A stretch of DNA of 56,639 bases from Clostridia bacterium (GTDB lineage Bacteria > Bacillota > Clostridia > Oscillospirales > Acutalibacteraceae), in contig JAFQVY010000019.1 of the NCBI GenBank assembly GCA_017407755.1, forward strand, positions 1 to 56,639. Reading direction: 5' to 3'. A program made the translations under genes and the position numbers. Position 1 is the stretch's first letter; every line of letters starts with the position of its first letter. This document shows positions 9,009-16,467 of this stretch, piece by piece. The notes under the pieces are model-generated. The model worked only from the letters and a program-made list of their open reading frames with translations. It had not been told where the DNA came from and did not search any database.

Positions 9009-10597
9009 TAATATTCAAGTCCTGCAATAAATTTCTGAATTGCCGTGGCATCTCTTATGTTTACCTTACCGTCACCGTTAAAGTCAGAAGCTTCAAGTTC
9101 AAGCTCAGGTATACTGTGCTCGCTCATCTCATAGCCTGCCAGTCGCTTCTGAATTCTCGTTGCATCTTTTATGGTGATTTTGTTGTCATAGTCCACATTG
9201 CCGATAAGGAGATAATGTCCTGTTGTGGGGTAGTCAATCATTTCTAAAAATCTTTCAATGTTGTCGGGATAAGCCTCAAAGGCATCTTCCAAATTATAAA
9301 CCTTATCCTCGCTTGTGGCGTATACAAAATAGCCAAGGTCGTAGGGTGCATAGGTTTTCTCGTTTGCTACAGCGTAATTACCAATTCGCTTTACACAAGG
9401 TGTCTCGTCAATGGTGCTTTCTGCCGCAAGCACCATTACAAAATCAGGGGTTGCTTCGTTAGTATGACGAATTGAAGGACTGATTTGTCTGTATAAATGC
9501 TGCCAGCTTTCACCCATAATGTCAATATCAAGAAGCTCTAAAATCCTCTTGCCCCACTGACCGTAAATGGAAGTTCCGCCGGTAAGCTTTACAACCTCAT
9601 CAAGTTCGGTTATAAGCCCCTGAGTATATGCTTCGTAAAGAGTGTAAACCTTGCCCTCAGGACTTAAAGCATAAATAGCTACCGAGTTGTTTTCGCCAAT
9701 TCCGTAGGGAGCACCGCTTGTAAAATAGTAATCGCCAATTTGCTCCTGAGCTATTATTGCAGGATACATATAGTGGCTGAAATAAGCGTGGAAAATCTCA
9801 TAATCCCCGACACTTCCTAAAGGCTCACAGTAAATACTTTCGCCCTCCTGAGGATTATAGCCGTATCTGTCGCCAAAGGCGTAAAGGCACTTGTGCATAA
9901 GGGATAAATCTACGTCCTCATTAATTCTGTGATATTCAAAATTACTTATACCGTGGCTAAGAGAAACGCCCATTATCAAATCTTCATTCAAAGCTTCTTC
10001 AAGGGTATAAATCTCATCGTTTGTGCTTACATAAATGCCTAAATCATAGGGCGAAAAAGTAGCACTTCTGTGGTAGCAGTAATTGTCGATAATCACGTTA
10101 CAAGACATATTAAGGGGTTCTTCCCAGCTTGTGGCGGCAAACAACACCGTGCCGTCGTGGTACTTATCCGTTTTTTCAATCATTACCTGAGCATTATAGG
10201 AAGGCTTTCCAAGCTTTTGAACACAGTAGTCGTAAAAATCTTCCTTAAGCTCTGCTTTATAATCGTTTTTGGTGCCGTCGTTAAAAACCAAGGTACCGTA
10301 GTAACCTACGGCAAAAGAAAAGGTGTAGATGTAACCGTAGCCGTCTACGTATTCTCTATTAAGCTTTACACCGGGGTAGGTCATACTGTCTTCATAATCC
10401 TCCGACCTGCCTCCTGTAGCATACACATAAACATTATCCCAATACTCCGTATTTTTAAAGCCGTAGGTTTCAACACCCGGCTCTCCATCTTTGGAAGGGA
10501 TAAAAAAGTAATCTGTGCTTTCTTCGGCGTTTACAAAAAGTGCCGACATTCCCGTTAAAAGCGTTAACGCTAAAATAAAAGATAAAACTTTTTTCAT
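9008..10597 (-). CDS. Secreted CBM26-like dockerin protein
   Basis: 529 residues. Signal peptide 1-24. Residues 50-118 resemble the starch-binding CBM26 family: YWDNVYVYATGG, then YPGVKL, YGYIYTFSF and TLVFNDGT, matching its VYVYA / WPGV / IFNDG pattern. Three further related modules follow near 175-213, 288-340 and 408-455, each with a Gly-rich strand, a YVxxxxEIYTLEEAL-like segment and a helix. Residues 465-529 are a type I dockerin: two Ca-binding repeats, GNVDYDNKITIKDATRIQKR and DFNGDGKVNIRDATAIQKF. I see no catalytic domain. The dockerin would dock the protein to a cohesin scaffold outside the cell. It is paralogous to the product of the gene at 30746 and shares its unusual promoter. 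An AAGGAGA site precedes the ATG. Confidence 0.85.
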   Translation of the reverse strand: MKKVLSFILALTLLTGMSALFVNAEESTDYFFIPSKDGEPGVETYGFKNTEYWDNVYVYATGGRSEDYEDSMTYPGVKLNREYVDGYGYIYTFSFAVGYYGTLVFNDGTKNDYKAELKEDFYDYCVQKLGKPSYNAQVMIEKTDKYHDGTVLFAATSWEEPLNMSCNVIIDNYCYHRSATFSPYDLGIYVSTNDEIYTLEEALNEDLIMGVSLSHGISNFEYHRINEDVDLSLMHKCLYAFGDRYGYNPQEGESIYCEPLGSVGDYEIFHAYFSHYMYPAIIAQEQIGDYYFTSGAPYGIGENNSVAIYALSPEGKVYTLYEAYTQGLITELDEVVKLTGGTSIYGQWGKRILELLDIDIMGESWQHLYRQISPSIRHTNEATPDFVMVLAAESTIDETPCVKRIGNYAVANEKTYAPYDLGYFVYATSEDKVYNLEDAFEAYPDNIERFLEMIDYPTTGHYLLIGNVDYDNKITIKDATRIQKRLAGYEMSEHSIPELELEASDFNGDGKVNIRDATAIQKFIAGLEY

Positions 10598-10623
10598 ACA
10601 AATTCTCCTTTCAAGACCTTTGT

Positions 10624-10660
10624 ACTTATTAGACGTGAAAGCTTTACTTTTCTCACACCA
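10624..10660 (-). promoter_or_regulatory. ECF-type promoter of the dockerin gene
   Basis: On the minus strand: TGGTGTGAG (10652-10660), a 16-bp spacer, then CGTCTAATAAGT (to 10624). The same two blocks with the same spacing occur at 30686 before the paralogous dockerin gene. A CGTCTA -10 with 16-bp spacing is characteristic of ECF sigma factors. A TATAAT also sits just upstream on this strand (10663-10668), so a sigma-A start cannot be excluded. Confidence 0.65.
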
Positions 10661-10743
10661 AAATTATACCATTTTTTTAGAAATTCAAACAATTCGTATA
10701 AATACCCAAAAAACTTAAATTTGTTTTGTTCAATTTCACAGAC

Positions 10744-10773
10744 AAAAGGCGGCTTCAAACGAAACCGCCTTTT
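10744..10773 (-). terminator. Terminator of the phage operon
   Basis: AAAAGGCGG (10744-10752) pairs with CCGCCTTTT (10765-10773). On the minus strand the stem ends in TTTTGTC. The T-run is short, so strength is uncertain. Confidence 0.5.
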
Positions 10774-10775
10774 CG

Positions 10776-11195
10776 CTATTTTATCATAACAACCTTATAC
10801 TGCACGCCGTTTTCGTTAAGACTGCCGCTTACGGTAAAGCCTTTCCCCGAAGCCGAAACGCTGAGCCCTACGCTGGCACCAAGCCCTACATAGCCCATAG
10901 CTGAATATCCGCCTGAAAGCACCTTACCGCTTGCAAAAACCGCAATATAGCGAAAGCTTTCGGTAAGAGTAACGGTTTTTGACGCTTCGCCCGTACCCGT
11001 GTAAATATAGGTCATAAGCAAATCCTTAAGGTATCTCTTTTCCTCGGCCGTAACGTGGATAGCCGAGTTATTGACGTGATTTCCAATAGCCGTATCTATA
11101 GCTAAATTATCGCTGTTAAAATCATTTCTCATGGGTCGGTCGGTTTCTACCCACTGATTAAGTTTTAAATTAGTCGTTTTATTTGTTGATGGCAT
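10776..11195 (-). CDS. Short tail fibre / receptor-binding protein
   Basis: 139 residues. The N-terminus TTNLKLNQWVETDRPMRNDF followed by NSDNLAIDTAI, and HVTAEEKRYLKDLL after it, is the common baseplate-attachment module of Firmicutes phage tail fibres. The rest is a Gly/Ser-rich beta region (SGGYSAMGYVGLGASVG) suited to a trimeric tip. It is the last gene of the operon, as fibres usually are, and much shorter than typical fibres, with no chaperone domain seen. Confidence 0.65.
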   Translation of the reverse strand: MPSTNKTTNLKLNQWVETDRPMRNDFNSDNLAIDTAIGNHVNNSAIHVTAEEKRYLKDLLMTYIYTGTGEASKTVTLTESFRYIAVFASGKVLSGGYSAMGYVGLGASVGLSVSASGKGFTVSGSLNENGVQYKVVMIK

Positions 11196-11207
11196 AGTTT
11201 ACTCCTT

Positions 11208-11774
11208 TCACACAAGATAATCTATTTTTTCCCAAGTATAGCCTTTGCTGTCGATACTTAAAAAGGTGTTGTTATGTGCATCGGACTCAGACCAGTCAAA
11301 GCCCCAAAAAACCACGTCCCAATTCAGGTGAGCAGGCAAAAGCACCTTAGCCTGTGACAAAATCCACTCACGCTCAGGCAATGAGTAAACGTCCTCTGTA
11401 AGATTAAGCACAAGCCTTTGCTCCTTGGGGTATTCCTCAACTCTACCCTCAACGCCCATAAGCTTCATAAGCCTCTCAAAGCCTTTGAGGGTAAAGTCGC
11501 CTGCACCAAAGCTTAGTCTTTCAGTAAGCATCTCACGTCGCTTTTCAAGTGGCAAATCCTCTCGCACATTGCCAACTAATCGCTCTGTGTTTTCAATGCC
11601 GAAATCCTCTGCGGTTTCTATAAAGGCTTCTTTCAGAAGGGTGTCAAGCGTGTCTCTTAAACTGTCAAGCCCCACTGCAAAAGCTGCCAGCTCAGCGTAA
11701 ACAATACTGCCCTTATTAAGATTATAAACTCCTAAGGGACTGAGCTTATTTATCATTGATTCAAGGCTTCTCAT
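11208..11774 (-). CDS. Baseplate protein, DUF2313 / XkdU-YmfQ family
   Basis: 188 residues. Pattern typical of YmfQ/XkdU proteins: a helical N-terminus (SMINKLSPLGVYNL, ELAAFAVGLDSLRDTLDTLL), then IENTERLVGNVREDLPLEKR and REMLTERLSFGAGDFTLKGF, and a C-terminal beta part ending in a Trp-rich WDVVFWGFDW. In myophages this protein sits beside baseplate J at the particle edge. Its ATG overlaps the stop of the J gene by 4 bp (ATGA), implying translational coupling. Confidence 0.75.
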   Translation of the reverse strand: MRSLESMINKLSPLGVYNLNKGSIVYAELAAFAVGLDSLRDTLDTLLKEAFIETAEDFGIENTERLVGNVREDLPLEKRREMLTERLSFGAGDFTLKGFERLMKLMGVEGRVEEYPKEQRLVLNLTEDVYSLPEREWILSQAKVLLPAHLNWDVVFWGFDWSESDAHNNTFLSIDSKGYTWEKIDYLV

Positions 11775-12835
11775 TCGCTACCTCTTATAATAGAAATGGT
11801 TCCGGGTACCGGAAACAATGTTTTCTCAGCTTCAAAATCCCCGTTAAGCCCTGCCACAAAATTAAAGGCTTTAACACCCGGCGTATGGTACACAATTTCA
11901 GACACCTGACACAAGCGTACCCCTGCACCTACACCTCGGTGCGCAATAAAATCCGAAATGTTTTTTCGGCATCTGTCTTTAACATCGTCAAAACCGTATC
12001 CCTCTTGCAGAATAACTTCAAGGTACAAATCAACAGGAGAAGGCTGTGCCTTTTTTACAAGGACGTCAACATTAACCTCTCGCTCTTTGGAAAGCAAGCT
12101 CTGCACCGAGGTAAGAGTTTCGTCGGAAACAACACTGCCATCCCCTGCTATGTAAACGTCTACGGTGCCACTGCCTCTGCCAAGAGCGACTGCAGATGCA
12201 GAACTTACTCCGTTTACTCCCTCAGCTAATGCTTCATAATAGGCACAGTTAGTTGAATTGGCAGGAAATCTTATGCTGTTCTGAATTCTTTCTCTCAGAC
12301 TTTCGTCGCTTTCAGCATCACATCCGCCTGTAAATGCTTCGCTGTTTTCAACCAAGTCAATACCTGCGGGGGGAGTTATCATCACCGAGATTTTCCCCTT
12401 AAGCACGTTGTATTCTCTGCCTGTGCCAATGCTTTTTGCACTTACGGTAACCGAAAGCTCACCTGCAAAAAGCACAGCATCCTTAGTAGTTTCAAATCTT
12501 AACAGCGAGCCGAATGTAGCCACAATAGTGCCCTTGGGGATACTTACGTTTTCTGAAAGTGCTTCACTTACCGAGAAAGTAACCTCGCCAAAAGCAGGCG
12601 TTGCCTCACGCCTTAAGAGTCCTCGCTCTTTAGCGTGCATATCAAGATATTCCCCCTGTGCAGTAGAGACAAACATCTGTCTTTTAAGCCACATCAGATT
12701 CACTGCACTTGAGTAAATTTCACCGGCAACAACCCTTAGTCTTATGCCGATGTCAGAGTTTTCAAAGGGAGTTATACCTGAAAGCTCCGTATATTTATCT
12801 GTCATACTTTGTAAAATGTCATCATAGCTCTGCAT
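11771..12835 (-). CDS. Baseplate assembly protein J family (XkdT-like)
   Basis: 354 residues, usual length for the family that forms baseplate wedges in myophages and contractile injection systems. Seen: MQSYDDILQSMTDKYTELSG and FENSDIGIRLRVVAGEIYSS at the start, RQMFVSTAQGEYLDMHAKER near 52 and RREATPAFGEVTFSV near 75, FTGGCDAESDESLRERIQNS near 165, and TVDVYIAGDGSVVSDETL near 225. AGGTGA precedes the ATG, which overlaps the preceding gp25-like frame. Confidence 0.88.
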   Translation of the reverse strand: MQSYDDILQSMTDKYTELSGITPFENSDIGIRLRVVAGEIYSSAVNLMWLKRQMFVSTAQGEYLDMHAKERGLLRREATPAFGEVTFSVSEALSENVSIPKGTIVATFGSLLRFETTKDAVLFAGELSVTVSAKSIGTGREYNVLKGKISVMITPPAGIDLVENSEAFTGGCDAESDESLRERIQNSIRFPANSTNCAYYEALAEGVNGVSSASAVALGRGSGTVDVYIAGDGSVVSDETLTSVQSLLSKEREVNVDVLVKKAQPSPVDLYLEVILQEGYGFDDVKDRCRKNISDFIAHRGVGAGVRLCQVSEIVYHTPGVKAFNFVAGLNGDFEAEKTLFPVPGTISIIRGSE

Positions 12836-13166
12836 TTATAGTCACCTGCGCCCTTCTTGTTTCATTAATGCCCCTGAGTAAAAGCCACACAAGCAGCTTT
12901 CCTCCAGCGACTTTTTCAATTTTTTCAACCTCGGCATCAAAGTCTTCTGTATCCGCAAGGGTTTCTCTGATAAGCATAGTAGCGGTTTTTTCGTTATCTG
13001 CCAAGTAAAGCTCTGTACCCAAATCCTTGTTATATATAAAACTGCCCTTTTTGATTTTTGCACAAAGCACCGTGCGGGCAAGCAGTGCATCAATACCCTT
13101 TGCGAAAATATAATTACCGTTTTCAGCAACGGCTATATCTCCGTCTGAAATCAAAATATCCGTCAA
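12822..13166 (-). CDS. gp25/XkdS-like baseplate protein (DUF2634 type)
   Basis: 114 residues beginning at a TTG with AGGTGA upstream. Composition and order match the small gp25-like lysozyme-fold wedge protein before baseplate J: DGDIAVAENGNYIFAKGIDA, LLARTVLCAKIKKGSFIYNK, then DLGTELYLADN. It overlaps the spike gene upstream by 4 bp and the J gene downstream by 14 bp. Function is assigned from size, pattern and position. Confidence 0.65.
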   Translation of the reverse strand: MTDILISDGDIAVAENGNYIFAKGIDALLARTVLCAKIKKGSFIYNKDLGTELYLADNEKTATMLIRETLADTEDFDAEVEKIEKVAGGKLLVWLLLRGINETRRAQVTINAEL

Positions 13167-13501
13167 AGGCTCACCTGCTTTCCGTTAATAAGCACCGAGC
13201 CGTCATTTTTAAGCACAATGCTGGCACCACCCTGAGAGTAAAGCATAAGCTCGCCGCGGCTAAGCTTTAAAGGCACCTGTGACACCACACCTACACAAGC
13301 CTCTCCGCCGTCAAAGGGCACAATAACCGCACCCTCGCCTACAGGAGGCACGTAGGCTATGCCGTAAGGTGCCACCACCGCCACGTCTCTGTGCTGGGTC
13401 GAGGCATCCACCTGTACGCTTTTTACGCTTGACGCCGTAATACTGCCCTTGGTAGCAGGACTTACCGACTTTTCTTTATTTAAAAATGATGTTAGCCACA
13501 A
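13163..13501 (-). CDS. Baseplate spike / gpV-like protein (XkdR position)
   Basis: 112 residues, TTG start with AGGAG 8 bp upstream. It has an OB-fold-like beta core (HRDVAVVAPYGIAYVPPVGE, GAVIVPFDGGEACVGVVSQV) and a C-terminal GGASIVLKNDGSVLINGKQV segment. Short repeats of that kind form the beta-helical needle in phage spikes. It sits between the hub and gp25-like genes, where the spike is expected. Confidence 0.68.
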   Translation of the reverse strand: MWLTSFLNKEKSVSPATKGSITASSVKSVQVDASTQHRDVAVVAPYGIAYVPPVGEGAVIVPFDGGEACVGVVSQVPLKLSRGELMLYSQGGASIVLKNDGSVLINGKQVSL

Positions 13502-13503
13502 AA

Positions 13504-14415
13504 CTATTTCTCCTTTCGCTTAAGTGTAAGCTTTGTATACTCGCCGTCTTTGCCAAAATAGTATTTTAAAGCCGAAACATAAAGCTCTTCTTCAATACTT
13601 TCTACCTTTGCCGTTTTGCCTAAAGCATCGCCTAAACAGCCTCTGCAAACCGCCTCGGCATAAAAGCTTTTTGCCTTTGCCTGAGATAAAATTTTGTCGG
13701 CATCTTCCACTGAAGACGAGCTCGTTGAGCTTGCATTCAGATATCTTATTTTGTTTATACCCTCATTTTCGGCATCATTATCGGCAATAAAGCTTATGTA
13801 TCCTTCGCCTTCTTTAAGCTTCAGATACACCCTTGATACCCTTGAATGTCTTAAATTATAGGTTTTAAGGCTTTCCAAAAGAATACCCTCGCCGCCTAAA
13901 ATAAGCTTATCTGTATTCTCTTTACCGCTAATATAAAGCGCTTTGCCCTCACATCTTGGAAAGGCACCATAAACTTTTTCTGCAAACCTTTTTATAACAG
14001 AAAAGCAGGACACACCCTTGCCAACGGTAAAGCGTCCGTTAAACTCTTTGTTTTCGCCTCTAAGCTCAAAACCAAAGGGCTTTGCATAGCGATTAAAAAC
14101 ATCCTGTGCCGAAGGGTTGAGAAAGCTCATTGGATATGCTTCGCTGTCTATAAGAAGCGAAGCAGAGCTGCGTGCCACAAGCTGAGTAACAAAGCTTTTT
14201 CCAAAGCTTTCTATCTGCTCGTCAACCTCAGCCTCAAAAACAAGGCTTTCACCTTTTAAAACCTCAATCTGCTTCAAAAGAGGAAACCCTGTGCCCGAAA
14301 GCGTAAGCTCCACGCTATCCGCCGGTGCATCTTCTTCTGCTTTTAAAGTAAGGCTCAGGGGTATTCCCAGATGCAGTTTTTCACCCTTTATGTCAATTGC
14401 ATTTATAGTCAGCAT
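13504..14415 (-). CDS. Baseplate hub / late control D-like protein (XkdQ type)
   Basis: 303 residues from the ATG at 14415, chosen because GGGAG precedes it; the longer frame begins at a TTG inside that site. Beta-rich N-terminus (LHLGIPLSLTLKAEEDAPAD, SVELTLSGTGFPLLKQIEVL), then the hub signature PSAQDVFNRYAKPFGFELRG near 107 and KGVSCFSVIKRFAEKVYGAF near 135. This protein would cap the tube channel and hold the spike. It overlaps the LysM gene stop by 7 bp. Confidence 0.75.
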   Translation of the reverse strand: MLTINAIDIKGEKLHLGIPLSLTLKAEEDAPADSVELTLSGTGFPLLKQIEVLKGESLVFEAEVDEQIESFGKSFVTQLVARSSASLLIDSEAYPMSFLNPSAQDVFNRYAKPFGFELRGENKEFNGRFTVGKGVSCFSVIKRFAEKVYGAFPRCEGKALYISGKENTDKLILGGEGILLESLKTYNLRHSRVSRVYLKLKEGEGYISFIADNDAENEGINKIRYLNASSTSSSSVEDADKILSQAKAKSFYAEAVCRGCLGDALGKTAKVESIEEELYVSALKYYFGKDGEYTKLTLKRKEK

Positions 14416-14924
14416 ATTCTGATCTCCCAACCCGCTTCAAGCTCATCTGTGCGGCGAACAAAGGGATTTAAGTCTACTAAATTTTCAACTTTTACACCGT
14501 ATGCATAGGCAATATCAAAAAGAGTTTCACCCTTTGATACCTTGTGGGTTTTTACAAAAGCTTTTGCCGCTTTAGAGTCTGCCTCAACAAATGTAAAGCT
14601 GTAGCATATTTTGTCAGGTGTTACATCCGCAAGAACTGACAAAGAGGTAAAAAAAGCCTCCATAGGCTTTATCTCAGGCAACGAAAGTATCCCCTTGCCG
14701 CCTTGTGACTGCAAAGCATAAAGCTTTGCATACTGCTCTAAGCAGTCTTTGCCTTTTATTTCTCCCTTACCTTTGATAATTCTGCATTTCTTGCCCAGAC
14801 TTTCAAGCTTTTCACCGCTATAAGGCAAGATATAGTTAACGGTATTCTGCTGGCTTAAAACCTCAATAGAAAGAGGATTGCACCAAAAAGTAAAACCCTT
14901 GTATCTCATTAAAGCAAGCTTCAT
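14409..14924 (-). CDS. LysM-containing baseplate protein (XkdP-like)
   Basis: 171 residues. Residues 1-120 follow the XkdP N-terminal pattern (MRYKGFTFWCNPLSIEVLSQ, LESLGKKCRIIKGKGEIKG, IKPMEAFFTSLSVLADVTPD, YSFTFVEA). Residues 126-171 are a LysM domain (HKVSKGETLFDIAYAYGVKV, LVDLNPFVRRTDELEAGWEI). In PBSX-like phages this gene follows the tape measure; here a 31-codon gene and a 238-residue protein take that place. AAGGAG precedes the ATG. Confidence 0.82.
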   Translation of the reverse strand: MKLALMRYKGFTFWCNPLSIEVLSQQNTVNYILPYSGEKLESLGKKCRIIKGKGEIKGKDCLEQYAKLYALQSQGGKGILSLPEIKPMEAFFTSLSVLADVTPDKICYSFTFVEADSKAAKAFVKTHKVSKGETLFDIAYAYGVKVENLVDLNPFVRRTDELEAGWEIRIC

Positions 14925-14935
14925 ACTACCACTCC

Positions 14936-15031
14936 TTAATTTTCAAAATCTGCCGAGTACCGCCTGCTGTCACGCTGAAGCTCCAGACTAAGATTTTCCG
15001 CAAAGGTTTCTTCCAAAATTTCGTTATTCAT
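14936..15031 (-). CDS. Phage micro-ORF, 31 residues, unknown
   Basis: An ATG at 15031 with AGAGG upstream opens a 31-codon frame ending at the TAA at 14936. The product is acidic and helical (MNNEILEETFAENLSLELQR at the start). It overlaps the stop of the upstream tail gene by 8 bp, and the AAGGAG of the LysM gene lies at its end. It thus fits the coupled layout of the operon and fills the only gap. By position it could be a remnant or minimal tail-assembly chaperone; that is a guess. Confidence 0.55.
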   Translation of the reverse strand: MNNEILEETFAENLSLELQRDSRRYSADFEN

Positions 15032-15740
15032 AACATACCTCTTTCGCTTTTATTTCATAAGAAAACCTGAGATTTCCCCATTTGCTCAATTCACGCGTTA
15101 CGTGGCTTACTTTGCACTCTTTGTAAATTTCTTTTGAATTTTCAAAGCAAAGCTTAAGGGTAAATGTGTCCGAAAGCTTTAAAGCGGTACGTGTCTGAAG
15201 CTTTATGAAAAATCCATTTTTCCCTGTATTTTCATAAGAATATCCGTTTAAAAGCGAAGGGCATTTCTCTAAAAGCTCTTCGCTTTCTATTTCAAATGAA
15301 ACAACATTCTTAACTAAAGCGTCATCTATATAAACACTGCACGCCGTATCCGCTACGCTTATATCTTCGACCGTAACCTTAATATCGCAAAAAAGAGAAG
15401 CGTTTGTTTCGTTGTACTGAGGCTCCTGTATCTCAATACTGCTGACACTCAGGTTTTCTCTGATTGCCTCTGAAATCCACAACGCTACCTCAGAAACCCG
15501 CTTGCCCCCTGCCCCAAAAGGGGCAAGAAGGCAAAGCTTAAACTCTGTGCTTATTTCAGGCTCAGAGCCTTCATAATTTTTAAGATATTTTGATTTACCC
15601 AAACCTATGGATAAAGTAAAGGAGCAGACAGGGTTCTGGGATATTTCGCGTTTATTTGAATATATACATACAACTGACGAAAGCTCAGCCTTAGACTTAA
15701 CCGCAGCGGCTATGTCTTTCATAACAATATCAGGCTTCAT
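15024..15740 (-). CDS. Tail terminator/neck protein, possibly fused to a tube-like domain
   Basis: 238 residues from the ATG at 15740 with AGAGGAGG upstream. The first half (to about 118) has the mixed helix/strand pattern of small tail-completion proteins (MKPDIVMKDIAAAVKSKAEL, GGKRVSEVALWISEAIRENL). The second half is all-beta, with VYIDDALVKNVVSFEIESEE and a final KWGNLRFSYEIKAKEV, loosely resembling tail-tube proteins, which end in a similar strand. If so, it would supply the only tube-like domain of the cassette. No family assigned with certainty. Confidence 0.45.
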   Translation of the reverse strand: MKPDIVMKDIAAAVKSKAELSSVVCIYSNKREISQNPVCSFTLSIGLGKSKYLKNYEGSEPEISTEFKLCLLAPFGAGGKRVSEVALWISEAIRENLSVSSIEIQEPQYNETNASLFCDIKVTVEDISVADTACSVYIDDALVKNVVSFEIESEELLEKCPSLLNGYSYENTGKNGFFIKLQTRTALKLSDTFTLKLCFENSKEIYKECKVSHVTRELSKWGNLRFSYEIKAKEVCYE

Positions 15741-16089
15741 AAAAATCCTCCTCTGAAGGTTCATTATAGGGCGTAAGCACCGCCCAAGTGTAAAGTGCCT
15801 TTGATTTTATACTTACAGTTTCACTGCGTTTTAAAATATACCTTTTACCTCCGCCTTCAATAAAAGCGTCGCCAAGAACCGGAAGGTTTATTTCAGGGGG
15901 GCAAATAAGCAGATAATGACCTCCGTCAAAAAATCCGTCGGGCAGTTGTTTTCCGCCTAAGTAGAGTTTATTTTTATAAAGCAAAGGCTCTATAATGCCC
16001 TTAACAAAAAACCTTCCCTTCAAAGCGTTAACGGTTATACTTTCACCGTACCTTTTAAGCTCGTTAGAAACATTTCTGTAAATGCTCAA
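15730..16089 (-). CDS. Head closure / head-tail connector protein
   Basis: 119 residues, beta-rich (ITVNALKGRFFVKGIIEPLL, GKQLPDGFFDGGHYLLICPP, RYILKRSETVSIKSKALYTW). Size, fold pattern and position right after the gp6-like connector suit a head-closure protein of the SPP1 gp16 / XkdH type. The ATG overlaps the upstream stop (ATGA). Confidence 0.55.
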   Translation of the reverse strand: MSIYRNVSNELKRYGESITVNALKGRFFVKGIIEPLLYKNKLYLGGKQLPDGFFDGGHYLLICPPEINLPVLGDAFIEGGGKRYILKRSETVSIKSKALYTWAVLTPYNEPSEEDFYEA

Positions 16090-16454
16090 GCCTTTACCCT
16101 CCCAAAATAAAAGGAAGAATCCTTAAGCACATCAGAAAGAGCCGCACATTCAGCCTCAAAAAGTCTTTTGGCTGCTTCAAGCTTTTTGTCATTTGCAGTA
16201 AATTTAACTTCGCCTGCCTGAAAACTCTCAGCCTCACAAACAGATGTGTAAAGGCAATACTTATAAAACGCCAAAGCAGCTGCTGCGTATGAAAGCCTTA
16301 GACGCCTGTCTTCGCTCAAGGTGTTTTCAGTCACCTTCAGCTTAGCTCTTATATCCTCAATAGCCTCTTTGCAAAGTTCCCCGTAACGGCTTAAGTCTTC
16401 GCCGTCAAGCTCACTTAAAAGCTTAAAGCGTCTTAAACAATCGTAAAAACTCAA
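16086..16454 (-). CDS. Head-tail connector, gp6-like adaptor
   Basis: 122 residues, TTG start with GAGGTGA upstream, largely helical (YGELCKEAIEDIRAKLKVTE, RLRLSYAAAALAFYKYCLYT, AAKRLFEAECAALSDVLKDS). This is the usual form of the adaptor under the portal (XkdG/gp6 position) directly after the capsid gene. Confidence 0.6.
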   Translation of the reverse strand: MSFYDCLRRFKLLSELDGEDLSRYGELCKEAIEDIRAKLKVTENTLSEDRRLRLSYAAAALAFYKYCLYTSVCEAESFQAGEVKFTANDKKLEAAKRLFEAECAALSDVLKDSSFYFGRVKA

Positions 16455-16467
16455 GCTCTGTCACCTC

